Positions 1 through 7,642 of a stretch of DNA of 18,424 bases are shown here, piece after piece (the first letter of the stretch is position 1; each line of letters begins with the position of its first letter). The DNA lies in the NCBI GenBank assembly GCA_964608495.1, contig CAZSOQ010000100.1, positions 1 to 18,424 on the forward strand, written 5' to 3'. The notes beneath the pieces are model-generated. The model saw only the letters and a program-made list of their open reading frames with translations, did not search any database and was not told where the DNA came from. The position numbers were made by a program, and so were the translations under genes. The DNA comes from JAKORR01 sp964608495. GTDB lineage: Bacteria; Armatimonadota; Zipacnadia; Zipacnadales; FEN-943.

Positions 1-49
1 GTTGGGTGGTGGTCTGGACAGCTGCGGGGCACACCGCGGGGCCACCACC

Positions 50-65
50 GCGGGCCGAAGCCCGC
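50..65 (+). other. GC hairpin in the gyrA upstream region
   Basis: GCGGGC (50-55) and GCCCGC (60-65) form a perfect 6-bp stem around a CGAA tetraloop. No T-tract follows, so it is not a convincing intrinsic terminator. Bases 1-143 otherwise hold no credible coding sequence: two frames close quickly and the third gives an implausible basic, Gly-rich peptide. The hairpin could be the end of an upstream transcript or part of the gyrA leader. Confidence 0.3.
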
Positions 66-143
66 ACCTACGCTAGGCCGGGGTGCCGATGGCGACGGAG
101 GAGCAGGACAGCCACAGCGACGAAGGGAGCATGAGGTAACCCG

Positions 144-2630
144 ATGGCGAACGAAGACCACGAGCCGCGGATAGCAGCATCAGTCGAGCCAATCTCCGTG
201 CAGGATGAGATGACCGATAGCTTCACGTGCTATGCGATGTCGGTCATCATGGCCCGCGCCATCCCCGATGTGCGCGACGGCCTCAAGCCCTCCCAGCGTC
301 GCATCCTTGTCGCCATGAGCGGCGAGGGCCTCACACCCGACCGCCCTCACGCCAAGTGCGCCGCCATCGTGGGCGAGACCATGAAGACCTATCACCCCCA
401 CGGCGACGCAGCCATCTATGACACCCTCGTCCGCCTGGCCCAGGGCTTCAGCATCCGCTACGCCCTCGTGGACCCCCAGGGCAACTTCGGGTCCGTGGAC
501 GGCGATCCGGCCGGCGCCATGCGCTACACCGAGGCGCGTCTGTCACCCGCCGCCATGGCGATGCTCGAGGACCTGGAGAAGGAGACGGTGGACTGGCAGC
601 CGACCTTCGACGAGCGGACCGAGGAGCCCCAGGTGCTCCCGGCCATGCTGCCTAACCTGCTCGTCAACGGCGGGTCGGGGATCGCCGTGGGCTACGCGAC
701 CAACATCCCGCCCCACAACCTGGGCGAGGTGGTCGAGGCCGCGATCTACGTGCTGGACAACCCCAACGCCGATGTGCGGCAGATCATGCGGCGGCTGCCC
801 GGACCGGACTTCCCCACGGGGGCGCTGGTCCTGGGCCGCAAGGGCATCCTGGACTACATGACCACCGGCCGCGGGTCCATCACCATGCAGGGCCGCGCCG
901 TCGTCGAGCCGCTGGACCGCAACCGCGAGGCAATCATCATCACGGAGCTGCCCTACAACGTCTCGCGCTCGAACCTGATCCAGCAGATTGCCAAGCTGTA
1001 CCAGGCCGGCAAGCTCGAGGGCGTGGCGGACCTGCGCGACGAGTCGGACCGCAAGGGCACGCGCGTGGTCGTGGAGCTGCGGCGCGATGCCAACGCGTCG
1101 GTCGTGCTCAACAATCTGTACAAGCACACGCAACTGCGGAGCAACTTCGCGGCGAACATCCTGGTGCTGGTGCCGGTGGGCAAGGCGCTGGTGCCCAGAC
1201 AGTGCAACATCCGGGACCTGATCAACTACTTCCTCATCCACCGGCGCGAGGTGGTCGTGCGGCGGGCGCGCTTCCTCCTGCGCAAGGCCGAGGAGCGGGC
1301 GCATATCGTCGAGGGCCTGCTGCGGGCTCTGGACGTGATAGACCAGATCATCGAGCTCATCCGCGGGTCGGCGAACCGCACCGAGGCGCGGCAGGGGCTG
1401 ATAAGGGAGTTCAGCTTCAGCGAGCGCCAGGCCGAGGCCATCCTCGCCATGCAGCTCGGTCAGCTCACCCGCCTGAGCCGCGAGGAGCTCGAGCGCGAGA
1501 TGGCCCAGCTCCAGGAGGCCATCGCCGACTACAAGGACATCCTGGGCTCCGAGGAGCGCCAGTCACAGGTCATCAAGAAGGAGCTGCGGCAACTGGCGCG
1601 GGAGCTAGGGGACGAGCGGCGCACCCGGCTCCTGGACGACGAGGCGCAGGACATTGACGTCGAGGACCTGATTGACCAGGAGGACGTGGCGATCACGGTC
1701 ACGCGCGACGGGTACATCAAGCGCCTGCCGGTGGATACCTACCGCCCGCAGGGACGCGGCGGACGTGGGGTCATGGCGCTGACGAAGAAGGAAGAGGACA
1801 CGGTGATGGACCTGTTCGTCGCGAGCACGCACCATCACCTGCTGTGCTTCACCAACCAGGGCATGGTGTACCGCATCAAGGCCTACCAGGTGCCGATGGC
1901 GAGCCGCCAGGCGCGGGGCATGCCGATCCAGAACATCGTCCCTCTGACCGATGGGGAAGAGGTCACCGAGATCATCGCGGTGCCCAGCTTCGATGTGGGC
2001 GGGTACCTGTTCATGGTCACCACCAACGGCGTGGTGAAGAAGGTGGCGCTGGAGGCCTTCGATACGCCTCTGCGCAGCAAGGGCATCCGCGCGGTAAACC
2101 TGGACGAGGGCGACGAGCTCGAGTGGGTGCTGTGGACCGACGGCACGCGGGACATCCTGCTGGTCACCAGCTCCGGGATCTGCAACCGGTTCGATGAGAA
2201 CCAGGTGCGGGCGATGGGCCGGGGGGCGCGAGGCGTCAGGACGATGAGCCTGGACGAAGGCAGGCACCTGGTGGCCGCCGTGTCCGTGGCCAGGAAGGAC
2301 AAGCGCGAGCTGCTCGTGGTCAGCGAGCGTGGGCTGGGCAAGCGCACGCCTCTGAGCGAGTACTCGCCCAAGGGCCGCAGGGCCAAGGGCGTCATCACGA
2401 TGAAGGTGACCGACCGCACCGGTGCGGTGATCGGGGCGGCGATCGTGGACGACCAGGACGAGATCATGTGCATCACGGTCCAGGGCGTGCTGCTCAGGTG
2501 CAAGGTGGCGGCGATCCGGCTGACCGGCAGGTCCGCCCAGGGCGTGATGATCGTCCGGCCCGGCGAAGAGGATGCCGTCGGCGCCGTGACGAAGATCGTG
2601 CAGTACGCGTCGGAGGAACCCGAGGCCTAG
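144..2630 (+). CDS. gyrA: DNA gyrase subunit A
   Basis: GyrA is the breakage-reunion subunit of type IIA topoisomerase; with GyrB it introduces negative supercoils using ATP. The 828-residue protein has the usual length. The active-site tyrosine is Y128 in AMRYTEARL, preceded by the conserved R127. The quinolone-determining stretch KTYHPHGDAAIYD is at 81-93. The GyrA box Q536-G542 (QGRGGRG) marks it as GyrA rather than ParC, and the six-bladed C-terminal wrapping domain follows (about 510-820). At the position equivalent to E. coli Ser83 there is Ala (A89), while the Asp87 equivalent is kept (D93); Ala there is associated in other bacteria with lower intrinsic quinolone susceptibility. The start ATG has a GAGGT element about 8 nt upstream. 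gyrB is not in the window. The following gene lies 183 nt downstream, so co-transcription is uncertain. Confidence 0.97.
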   Translation: MANEDHEPRIAASVEPISVQDEMTDSFTCYAMSVIMARAIPDVRDGLKPSQRRILVAMSGEGLTPDRPHAKCAAIVGETMKTYHPHGDAAIYDTLVRLAQGFSIRYALVDPQGNFGSVDGDPAGAMRYTEARLSPAAMAMLEDLEKETVDWQPTFDERTEEPQVLPAMLPNLLVNGGSGIAVGYATNIPPHNLGEVVEAAIYVLDNPNADVRQIMRRLPGPDFPTGALVLGRKGILDYMTTGRGSITMQGRAVVEPLDRNREAIIITELPYNVSRSNLIQQIAKLYQAGKLEGVADLRDESDRKGTRVVVELRRDANASVVLNNLYKHTQLRSNFAANILVLVPVGKALVPRQCNIRDLINYFLIHRREVVVRRARFLLRKAEERAHIVEGLLRALDVIDQIIELIRGSANRTEARQGLIREFSFSERQAEAILAMQLGQLTRLSREELEREMAQLQEAIADYKDILGSEERQSQVIKKELRQLARELGDERRTRLLDDEAQDIDVEDLIDQEDVAITVTRDGYIKRLPVDTYRPQGRGGRGVMALTKKEEDTVMDLFVASTHHHLLCFTNQGMVYRIKAYQVPMASRQARGMPIQNIVPLTDGEEVTEIIAVPSFDVGGYLFMVTTNGVVKKVALEAFDTPLRSKGIRAVNLDEGDELEWVLWTDGTRDILLVTSSGICNRFDENQVRAMGRGARGVRTMSLDEGRHLVAAVSVARKDKRELLVVSERGLGKRTPLSEYSPKGRRAKGVITMKVTDRTGAVIGAAIVDDQDEIMCITVQGVLLRCKVAAIRLTGRSAQGVMIVRPGEEDAVGAVTKIVQYASEEPEA

Positions 2631-2736
2631 GAAGGCCCTGAAGGCGTGACCCCGGCGGGGCGCCCTGAGCGGCTTGGCCGTCCGACCCCTGGCGATGCGA
2701 CGAGGTATGGGGAGCGGGCTGCCGGTCCGTATCCGT

Positions 2737-2787
2737 GCCGGTGACGTCCGGCCTGGGATCCCTGCCGGGCGACGGCTGGTGCCGGGC
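2737..2787. repeat. Short inverted and direct repeats upstream of nrdJ
   Basis: The 183-nt gap between gyrA and nrdJ has no credible ORF. It holds an inverted repeat GCCGG-TGACGT-CCGGC (2737-2752) and a direct repeat TGCCGGGC at 2763-2770 and 2780-2787, spaced 17 bp start to start. These could be operator sites for nrdJ, but in DNA this GC-rich such repeats arise easily by chance. They do not resemble the AT-rich NrdR box consensus. No cobalamin riboswitch is visible here. Confidence 0.2.
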
Positions 2788-2813
2788 ACTCGGCCCGAGG
2801 TGGGTGGTGCCGT

Positions 2814-5054
2814 ATGTCAACGATCCGCGATGAACTGAGGTCCCCTCTGAGCGAGAACGCCCGCCGGGTGCTTGCCCGCCGTTACCTGATCCGGGACGAC
2901 AACGGCAATCCCACCGAGGAGCCGGAGGACATGTTCTGGCGCGTGGCCGAGAACATCGCCTCCGCAGAGGCCCAGTACGGCGCGTCGCCCGAGCAGGTCC
3001 GGGCGTGGACGGAGCGGTTCTACGAGGCCATGGCGCGGCTGGAGTTCCTGCCCAACAGTCCCACGCTGATGAACGCGGGGCGGCGGTTCCAGCAGCTCTC
3101 GGCGTGCTTCGTGCTGCCGGTCGAGGACTCGATGGAGAGCATCTTCGAGGCCGTGAAGAACACGGCGCTGATCCACAAGTCCGGGGGAGGGACGGGCTTT
3201 TCCTTCTCGCGCCTGCGGCCCAAGGACGACATCGTCTCCTCGACCAAGGGCGTGTCCTCGGGCCCCGTGTCCTTCATGCAGGTCTTCGATGCGGCCACGG
3301 ATGCCATCAAGCAGGGGGGCACGCGGCGGGGCGCCAACATGGCGATCCTGCGGGTGGACCACCCGGACATCGTGGAGTTCATAGACGCCAAGCGCGACGA
3401 GAGCAGGCTCACCAACTTCAACGTGTCGGTGGCCGCCACCGAGGGCTTCATGGAAGCCGTGCGCGGCGACGAGCTGTACGCGCTGGTCAACCCCCGCAAC
3501 GCGGAGAAGGTGCGGGAGCTACGGGCCCGCGAGGTCTTCGACCGCATCACCCAGAACGCGTGGGCCAGCGGCGAGCCGGGCATGGTGTTCCTGGAGCGCA
3601 TCAACCGCGACAACCCCACGCCCGCCCTGGGCGAGATAGAGAGCACGAACCCCTGCGGCGAGCAGCCCCTGCTGCCGTATGAATCCTGCAACCTGGGCTC
3701 GATCAACCTGGCGCGCATGGTGACGGGCGAGCCGACGAGGGCGGTGCTCGACTGGGACAAGCTGGGCGAGACCGTGCGCCTGGCGGTGCGGTTCCTGGAC
3801 AACGTCATTGACATGAACCGCTTCCCCCTGCCGCAGATCGCCGAGGTTACGCGGGGCAACCGCAAGATCGGCCTCGGCGTCATGGGCTTCGCCGACCTGG
3901 CGATGCTGATGGGCGTGCGCTACGACTCGGACGAGGCGCTGGACCTGGCCCGCCGGCTGATGCGCTTCGTCCAGGACAGGGCCTACGAGGCCTCGGCGGA
4001 GCTGGCCGAGGCCCGCGGCACCTTCCCGAACTGGGAGCAGAGCGTGTGGGCCGAGCGCGGCAGGCCCCTGCGCAACGCCACCTGCACCACCGTGGCCCCG
4101 ACGGGCACGATCTCGATCATCGCGGGCACGTCCAGCGGCATCGAGCCGCTCTTCGCCGTGGCCTTCGAGCGTCACATCCTCGGCGGCGAGACCCTGGTCG
4201 AGGTGAACCCGGTCTTCAAGCAAGTGGCGCGACAACGCGGCTTCTACTCGGATGAGCTTGTGCGCCAGATCGCGGAGCGCGGCACGGTACGCGGCATAGC
4301 CGCGATCCCCGAGGACGTGCAGGAGCTGTTCGTGACGGCCCACGAGGTGACGCCGGAGCGCCACGTGCGCATCCAGGCGGCCTTCCAGGAAGCCACCGAC
4401 AACGCCGTGTCCAAGACCATCAACTTCCCCAACGAGGCAACGGTGGAGGACGTGGCGGAGGCCTACTGGATGGCGTGGGAGCTGGGCTGCAAGGGCATCA
4501 CGGTGTACAGGGACGGGTGTCGGCAGGAGCAGGTGCTGACCACGGGGCGCACGGAGCGGGCCCGCGCCGTGGTGAGGGGAGTGGAGCCGCGGCCGCGGCC
4601 CGAGGTGGTGCGGGGCGAAACGCGCGTGATGACCACGGGCTGCGGGAAGCTGTACATCACGATCAACTCCGACGAGCACGGCCCCTTCGAGGTCTTCGGC
4701 AACATGGGCAAGGCCGGCGGCTGCGCCGCTTCCCAGACCGAAGGGCTGGCCCGCATGATCTCGCTGGCCCTGCGGTCGGGGATCCCAGCCGAGCACGTGG
4801 TCAGGCAGCTACGGAGCATCTCCTGCCACCGGCCCGCGTGGGAGCCCGGCGGCACCCGCATCCTGTCCTGCGCCGACGCCTTCTCCCGGGCCGTGGAGCG
4901 GTGCCTCGAGAGCGCGGGCGGGCAACTGCAGATGGACTTGGGCGACCACGAGAGCCCCAACGGGGCCGGCGCCTGTCCCGACTGCGGAGGCGTCCTGCAC
5001 CCGGAGGAAGGGTGCCTCATCTGCCACGACTGCGGCTACTCCCAGTGTGAGTGA
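2814..5054 (+). CDS. nrdJ: Adenosylcobalamin-dependent (class II) ribonucleotide reductase
   Basis: Reduces ribonucleotides to deoxyribonucleotides using a thiyl radical generated from adenosylcobalamin, so it works with or without oxygen. The 746-residue protein has the NPCGE active-site motif (279-283): C281 is the predicted thiyl radical, with N279 and E283 beside it. C98 (SACFVLPV) and C292 (SCNLGSINL), 11 residues after C281, are the predicted redox pair. The substrate phosphate loop APTGTISIIAGTSSG is at 428-442. A TSCPD-type domain follows (about 604-700), then a C-terminal zinc-ribbon-like tail with CPDC (721-724) and CLICHDC (734-740), typical of the zinc-ribbon NrdJ family; the tail probably re-reduces the active site. 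No N-terminal ATP-cone is present, so dATP activity control is probably absent. A GAGGTGGG element lies about 9 nt before the ATG. No NrdAB or NrdD is seen. Confidence 0.96.
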   Translation: MSTIRDELRSPLSENARRVLARRYLIRDDNGNPTEEPEDMFWRVAENIASAEAQYGASPEQVRAWTERFYEAMARLEFLPNSPTLMNAGRRFQQLSACFVLPVEDSMESIFEAVKNTALIHKSGGGTGFSFSRLRPKDDIVSSTKGVSSGPVSFMQVFDAATDAIKQGGTRRGANMAILRVDHPDIVEFIDAKRDESRLTNFNVSVAATEGFMEAVRGDELYALVNPRNAEKVRELRAREVFDRITQNAWASGEPGMVFLERINRDNPTPALGEIESTNPCGEQPLLPYESCNLGSINLARMVTGEPTRAVLDWDKLGETVRLAVRFLDNVIDMNRFPLPQIAEVTRGNRKIGLGVMGFADLAMLMGVRYDSDEALDLARRLMRFVQDRAYEASAELAEARGTFPNWEQSVWAERGRPLRNATCTTVAPTGTISIIAGTSSGIEPLFAVAFERHILGGETLVEVNPVFKQVARQRGFYSDELVRQIAERGTVRGIAAIPEDVQELFVTAHEVTPERHVRIQAAFQEATDNAVSKTINFPNEATVEDVAEAYWMAWELGCKGITVYRDGCRQEQVLTTGRTERARAVVRGVEPRPRPEVVRGETRVMTTGCGKLYITINSDEHGPFEVFGNMGKAGGCAASQTEGLARMISLALRSGIPAEHVVRQLRSISCHRPAWEPGGTRILSCADAFSRAVERCLESAGGQLQMDLGDHESPNGAGACPDCGGVLHPEEGCLICHDCGYSQCE

Positions 5055-5108
5055 CGGCCCAGGGCGCAGAGCACGGGAGCCACGGCATCGCCGAGAGCGC
5101 CACGTTCA

Positions 5109-5140
5109 GGCAGGCCCGCCTTGGCGACCGCGGCCCTGCC
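5109..5140. repeat. Imperfect inverted repeat over the candidate rfbB promoter
   Basis: Arms GGCAGGCCCGC (5109-5119) and GCGGCCCTGCC (5130-5140) pair at 10 of 11 positions (one C-C mismatch) around a 10-nt spacer. The repeat covers the putative -35 hexamer and much of the spacer of the promoter at 5121-5150. It may be an operator, or an RNA hairpin ending the nrdJ transcript, although no T-tract follows. Confidence 0.35.
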
Positions 5141-5150
5141 GCCGTATCAT
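5121..5150 (+). promoter_or_regulatory. Candidate sigma-70-type promoter for rfbB giving a leaderless mRNA
   Basis: TTGGCG (5121-5126) and TATCAT (5145-5150) are separated by 18 bp and match the -35 and -10 consensus at 4/6 and 5/6. The expected transcription start lies at about 5157-5160, at or within a few bases of the ATG at 5160. No Shine-Dalgarno is visible before that ATG, unlike most genes in this window, which supports leaderless translation. Confidence 0.45.
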
Positions 5151-5159
5151 TGTCCCACC

Positions 5160-6164
5160 ATGACCAGATGTGTCGTGACCGGCGGCTGCGGCTTCATCGG
5201 CAGTAACCTCGTTCGGATGCTCCTGGCGGAGGAGCCCGCGGCCCGTGTCACCGTGCTCGATGCCTTCACCTACGCGGGCGACCTGCGCAACCTGGCGGAC
5301 GTCGCGGCGGACGCGCGGCTCGAGGTGGTGCAGGGGAACGTGAACGACGAGGCGGTGCTGGGCGAGGTCCTCTCGGGAGCGGACGCGGTATATCACCTGG
5401 CCGCCGAGAGCCATAACGACCGGGCCGTGACCGACCCGTGGACCACTTGGCGCGCCAACGCCGACGGGACGATGCGCGTGCTGCTGGCGGCGCGTGACGC
5501 GGGCGTCCGGCGGCTGCTGTACATGTCCACCGACGAGGTGTACGGCGAGTCCGAGGCCGACGAGGCCTTCCGCGAGACCGACCCGCTGAACCCGCGGGGC
5601 CCGTACCCGGCGAGCAAGGCCGCGGCCGACCGGCTGGCCCGGGCCTTCCACGTGACCTACGGCCTGCCGGTGGTGATCGCGCGGCCCACCAACAACTACG
5701 GCCCGTACCAGTTCCCCGAGAAGCTCCTTCCCGTGATGGTCCACCGCGCGCTGCACGATCGGCCGCTGCCGCTCTACGGCCGGGGGCAGCAGGTGCGCGA
5801 CTTCCTGCACGTCGAGGACTGCTGCCGCGCGCTGGTGCTGCTCATGGATCGCGGCGAGCCCGGCGAGGCCTACAACGTGCCTGGCGAGAACGAGCACGAG
5901 AACCTCGAGGTGGCCCGCGCGATCCTGGCCGAGCTGGGCAAGCCCGACTCGCTCATCCACTTCGTCAAGGACCGTCCCGGCCACGATGTGCGCTACCTGG
6001 TGGACGGCGCTAAGATCAGGGCGTTGGGGTGGGAGCCGCGGACGCCGTGGGCGGAGGGGCTGCGCGGCACGATCCGCTGGTACGTCGAGCATCGCGACTG
6101 GCTCGAGTACATGCTGGGCAAGGGCAAGGAGTTCCTGGATCGGTGGTACGCTGAGCGGGCGTGA
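5160..6164 (+). CDS. rfbB: dTDP-glucose 4,6-dehydratase
   Basis: Converts dTDP-D-glucose to dTDP-4-keto-6-deoxy-D-glucose with tightly bound NAD, the entry step to dTDP-rhamnose and other deoxysugars of surface polysaccharide. The 334-residue extended-SDR protein shows the NAD-binding loop TGGCGFIGSN (7-16), the DAFTYAGDL segment (34-42), AAESHNDRAV (81-90), the catalytic triplet T124-D125-E126 in STDEVYG, YPASK (Y149, K153), NNYGPYQFPEKL (178-189) and DRPGHDVRY (271-279), all characteristic of RfbB/RmlB rather than a generic epimerase. The frame is also open from a TTG at 5121, but homology begins at MTRCVVTGG, so ATG 5160 is chosen. It stands alone without rfbA, rfbC or rfbD nearby. It converges on the PPK2 gene, 57 nt away. 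Confidence 0.93.
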   Translation: MTRCVVTGGCGFIGSNLVRMLLAEEPAARVTVLDAFTYAGDLRNLADVAADARLEVVQGNVNDEAVLGEVLSGADAVYHLAAESHNDRAVTDPWTTWRANADGTMRVLLAARDAGVRRLLYMSTDEVYGESEADEAFRETDPLNPRGPYPASKAAADRLARAFHVTYGLPVVIARPTNNYGPYQFPEKLLPVMVHRALHDRPLPLYGRGQQVRDFLHVEDCCRALVLLMDRGEPGEAYNVPGENEHENLEVARAILAELGKPDSLIHFVKDRPGHDVRYLVDGAKIRALGWEPRTPWAEGLRGTIRWYVEHRDWLEYMLGKGKEFLDRWYAERA

Positions 6165-6170
6165 GGCCCA

Positions 6171-6219
6171 GGGCCACGGCGCGCGCCGCCGGGGCCCGTC
6201 GCCTGCGCGTGACCAGGCG
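6171..6219. terminator. Possible bidirectional hairpins between converging genes
   Basis: The 57-nt gap between the converging rfbB and PPK2 genes contains two stem-loops. The first pairs GGGCC (6171-6175) with GGCCC (6193-6197) and CGGC (6177-6180) with GCCG (6185-6188), with an asymmetric internal loop. The second pairs GCCTG (6201-6205) with CAGGC (6214-6218), extendable by C6200-G6219. Neither strand shows a U-tract, so termination without U-tracts or simple mRNA 3'-end protection are both possible. Confidence 0.3.
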
Positions 6220-6221
6220 CG

Positions 6222-7028
6222 TCAGGGAATCTTGATCGTCGCGGGGTCGAGGTCTGGATTGGGCCACTGGGGGTCCATGTCCCGGAGCGTGGTGGCGATG
6301 AGGTCGGCCACGACCAGGTTGCGGTACCACTTGCGGTTGGCCGAGATGATGTGCCACGCCGCGTAGGCTGTGCTGCAGTGGGTCAGGGCGTCCTCGTAGG
6401 CACGCACGTACTCGTCCCACAGCTCCCGGTCGTCCAGGTCGCCCGCCCGGAACTTCCACCGCTTCTGCGGGTCGGCCAGGCGCTGCTCCAGGCGCTCCTT
6501 CTGCTCCTCGCACGATATGTGCAGGAAGAGCTTGACGATCCGCGTCCCGCTGTCGGCCAGGAGTCGCTCGAAGCTGTTGATGTGCTCGTACCGGGCCCGC
6601 CACACTTCCTCGGGGACCAGCCCGCGCACCCGGGCGGCCAGCACGTCCTCGTAGTGCGACCGGTTGAAGACCGCTATCTGGCCCTTGGCCGGCGCGTGCT
6701 GATGGATGCGCCACAGGAAGTCGTGAGCCAGCTCCTCCGCTGTGGGCACCTTGAAGCTCGCGACCTGGCACGACTGGGGGTTCAGGCCGCGCATCACGTG
6801 CCTTACCGTGCCGTCCTTCCCGCTCGTATCCATCCCCTGTAGCACGATGAGGAGCGCCTGCTTGCCCTCCGCATACAGCCGCTCCTGCAGGTCGGCCATC
6901 GCCTCGAGGTCGCCGTCGAGCTTGGCCCGCACCTCGGGGTCCCGCTTCCCGCCCTCGCCGTGGTAGTCGGGGTCGTGGTCGTCGAGGCGGACCTTGGTCC
7001 CCGGCTTCACCAGTGTTCTGTGCGCCAC
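6222..7028 (-). CDS. ppk2: PPK2-family polyphosphate:nucleotide phosphotransferase
   Basis: PPK2 enzymes move phosphate between inorganic polyphosphate and nucleotides, often making ADP or ATP from AMP or ADP. The 268-residue protein has the Walker A-like loop GMDTSGKDG (65-73), the Walker B-like FNRSHYEDVL (121-130), the lid segment around DPQKRWKFRAGDLDDR (187-201) and ANRKWYRNL near the C-terminus (230-238). This wording is closest in my memory to class III PPK2, the AMP/ADP-phosphorylating type, but the class is uncertain. The same frame stays open far upstream through the neighbouring genes; that part is not homologous. GTG at 7028 is chosen because GGGAGG on the minus strand lies 7 nt ahead and PPK2 similarity begins right after it. 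It is the last gene of a minus-strand set after the oxidoreductase and roadblock genes. Confidence 0.92.
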   Translation of the reverse strand: MAHRTLVKPGTKVRLDDHDPDYHGEGGKRDPEVRAKLDGDLEAMADLQERLYAEGKQALLIVLQGMDTSGKDGTVRHVMRGLNPQSCQVASFKVPTAEELAHDFLWRIHQHAPAKGQIAVFNRSHYEDVLAARVRGLVPEEVWRARYEHINSFERLLADSGTRIVKLFLHISCEEQKERLEQRLADPQKRWKFRAGDLDDRELWDEYVRAYEDALTHCSTAYAAWHIISANRKWYRNLVVADLIATTLRDMDPQWPNPDLDPATIKIP

Positions 7029-7060
7029 CGGCCTCCCTCCCGCATCTTCCACGTTCGCTG

Positions 7061-7090
7061 CCCCCCGCGATCCGGTCGTGCCGCGGGGGG
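7061..7090 (-). other. Strong GC hairpin between roadblock and PPK2 genes
   Basis: CCCCCCGCG (7061-7069) pairs perfectly over 9 bp with CGCGGGGGG (7082-7090), around a 12-nt loop. It sits in the 182-nt gap between the roadblock gene and PPK2, both minus strand. No U-tract follows on the minus strand, so it may attenuate, protect or process the transcript rather than terminate it. The remaining gap shows no credible ORF. Confidence 0.4.
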
Positions 7091-7210
7091 GCTGCGGCCG
7101 CCGTCGGGCGCAGCCCGGCCGCCGAGGGCTGTGCCTGGCTCGGGGAGTACCGGCTCCGTCCCCCAGGCGCTCGCGGCTCACGCGGATGGCGGAGGAAGCG
7201 CGCCCGCGGC

Positions 7211-7609
7211 CTAGACGCCGAGGGTCGGCTGCGACGACGACCCGCCGGGATGGGCGAGCTCGGCGGCCGTCTGCCGCACGTCCAGGAGCAGCAGACCCAG
7301 AGTGGCACCGGCCGAGGCCAGACACGCGAGCACCTGGCCCTCGCCGGCCTTCGCGACGATCACGTACCCCGACGACCCGTGGGCATAGATCTCGCTGAGC
7401 TCCCCCTGGCCGAACTCCTTGGCGCTGCGGTTCGAGCGGGCCAGCAGGTCCGCCGCCAGCGCGGCCAGCAGGTCCGTGTTCAGATCGGGCACGCCGTCCG
7501 CAGCCACGGGGAAGCCGTCGTCGGTCACCACCACGGCGGCCGTGATGTCGGGGTTGGCGGCTCTCAGTTGCCTGAGGATCTTTCCGGGGCCCGAAGCGTC
7601 TCCAACCAT
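7211..7609 (-). CDS. Roadblock/LC7 domain protein
   Basis: A 132-residue single-domain roadblock/LC7 protein, the fold of MglB, a regulator of the small GTPase MglA. The family pattern runs through most of the sequence: PDITAAVVVTDDGFPVAADG (20-39), LLAALAADLLARSNRSAKEF (47-66), GELSEIYAHGSSGYVIVAKAG (69-89) and VLACLASAGATLGLLLLDVR (92-111). Such proteins dimerise and often bind Ras-like GTPases or act as scaffolds in polarity and signalling. No GTPase gene is adjacent, so its partner is unknown. The ATG at 7609 has a GGAGGG element about 8 nt ahead. It lies 33 nt after the Gfo/Idh stop, suggesting co-transcription. A second protein with roadblock-like domains is encoded at 14226-15905. Confidence 0.85.
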   Translation of the reverse strand: MVGDASGPGKILRQLRAANPDITAAVVVTDDGFPVAADGVPDLNTDLLAALAADLLARSNRSAKEFGQGELSEIYAHGSSGYVIVAKAGEGQVLACLASAGATLGLLLLDVRQTAAELAHPGGSSSQPTLGV

Positions 7610-7642
7610 CTTCTCTATCCCTCCGTCCGGCTAGGTGGGGTC

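Noticed and set aside
1..143. Tail of an upstream gene, for example gyrB
   Set aside because: No frame resembles a GyrB C-terminus; two frames carry stops and the third is not protein-like.
1605..2789. Long minus-strand open frame opposite gyrA (394 codons), and similar ones opposite nrdJ and rfbB
   Set aside because: High GC removes stop codons from the opposite strand. The translations are His, Arg and Ala-rich with no motifs, while the plus strand carries certain genes.
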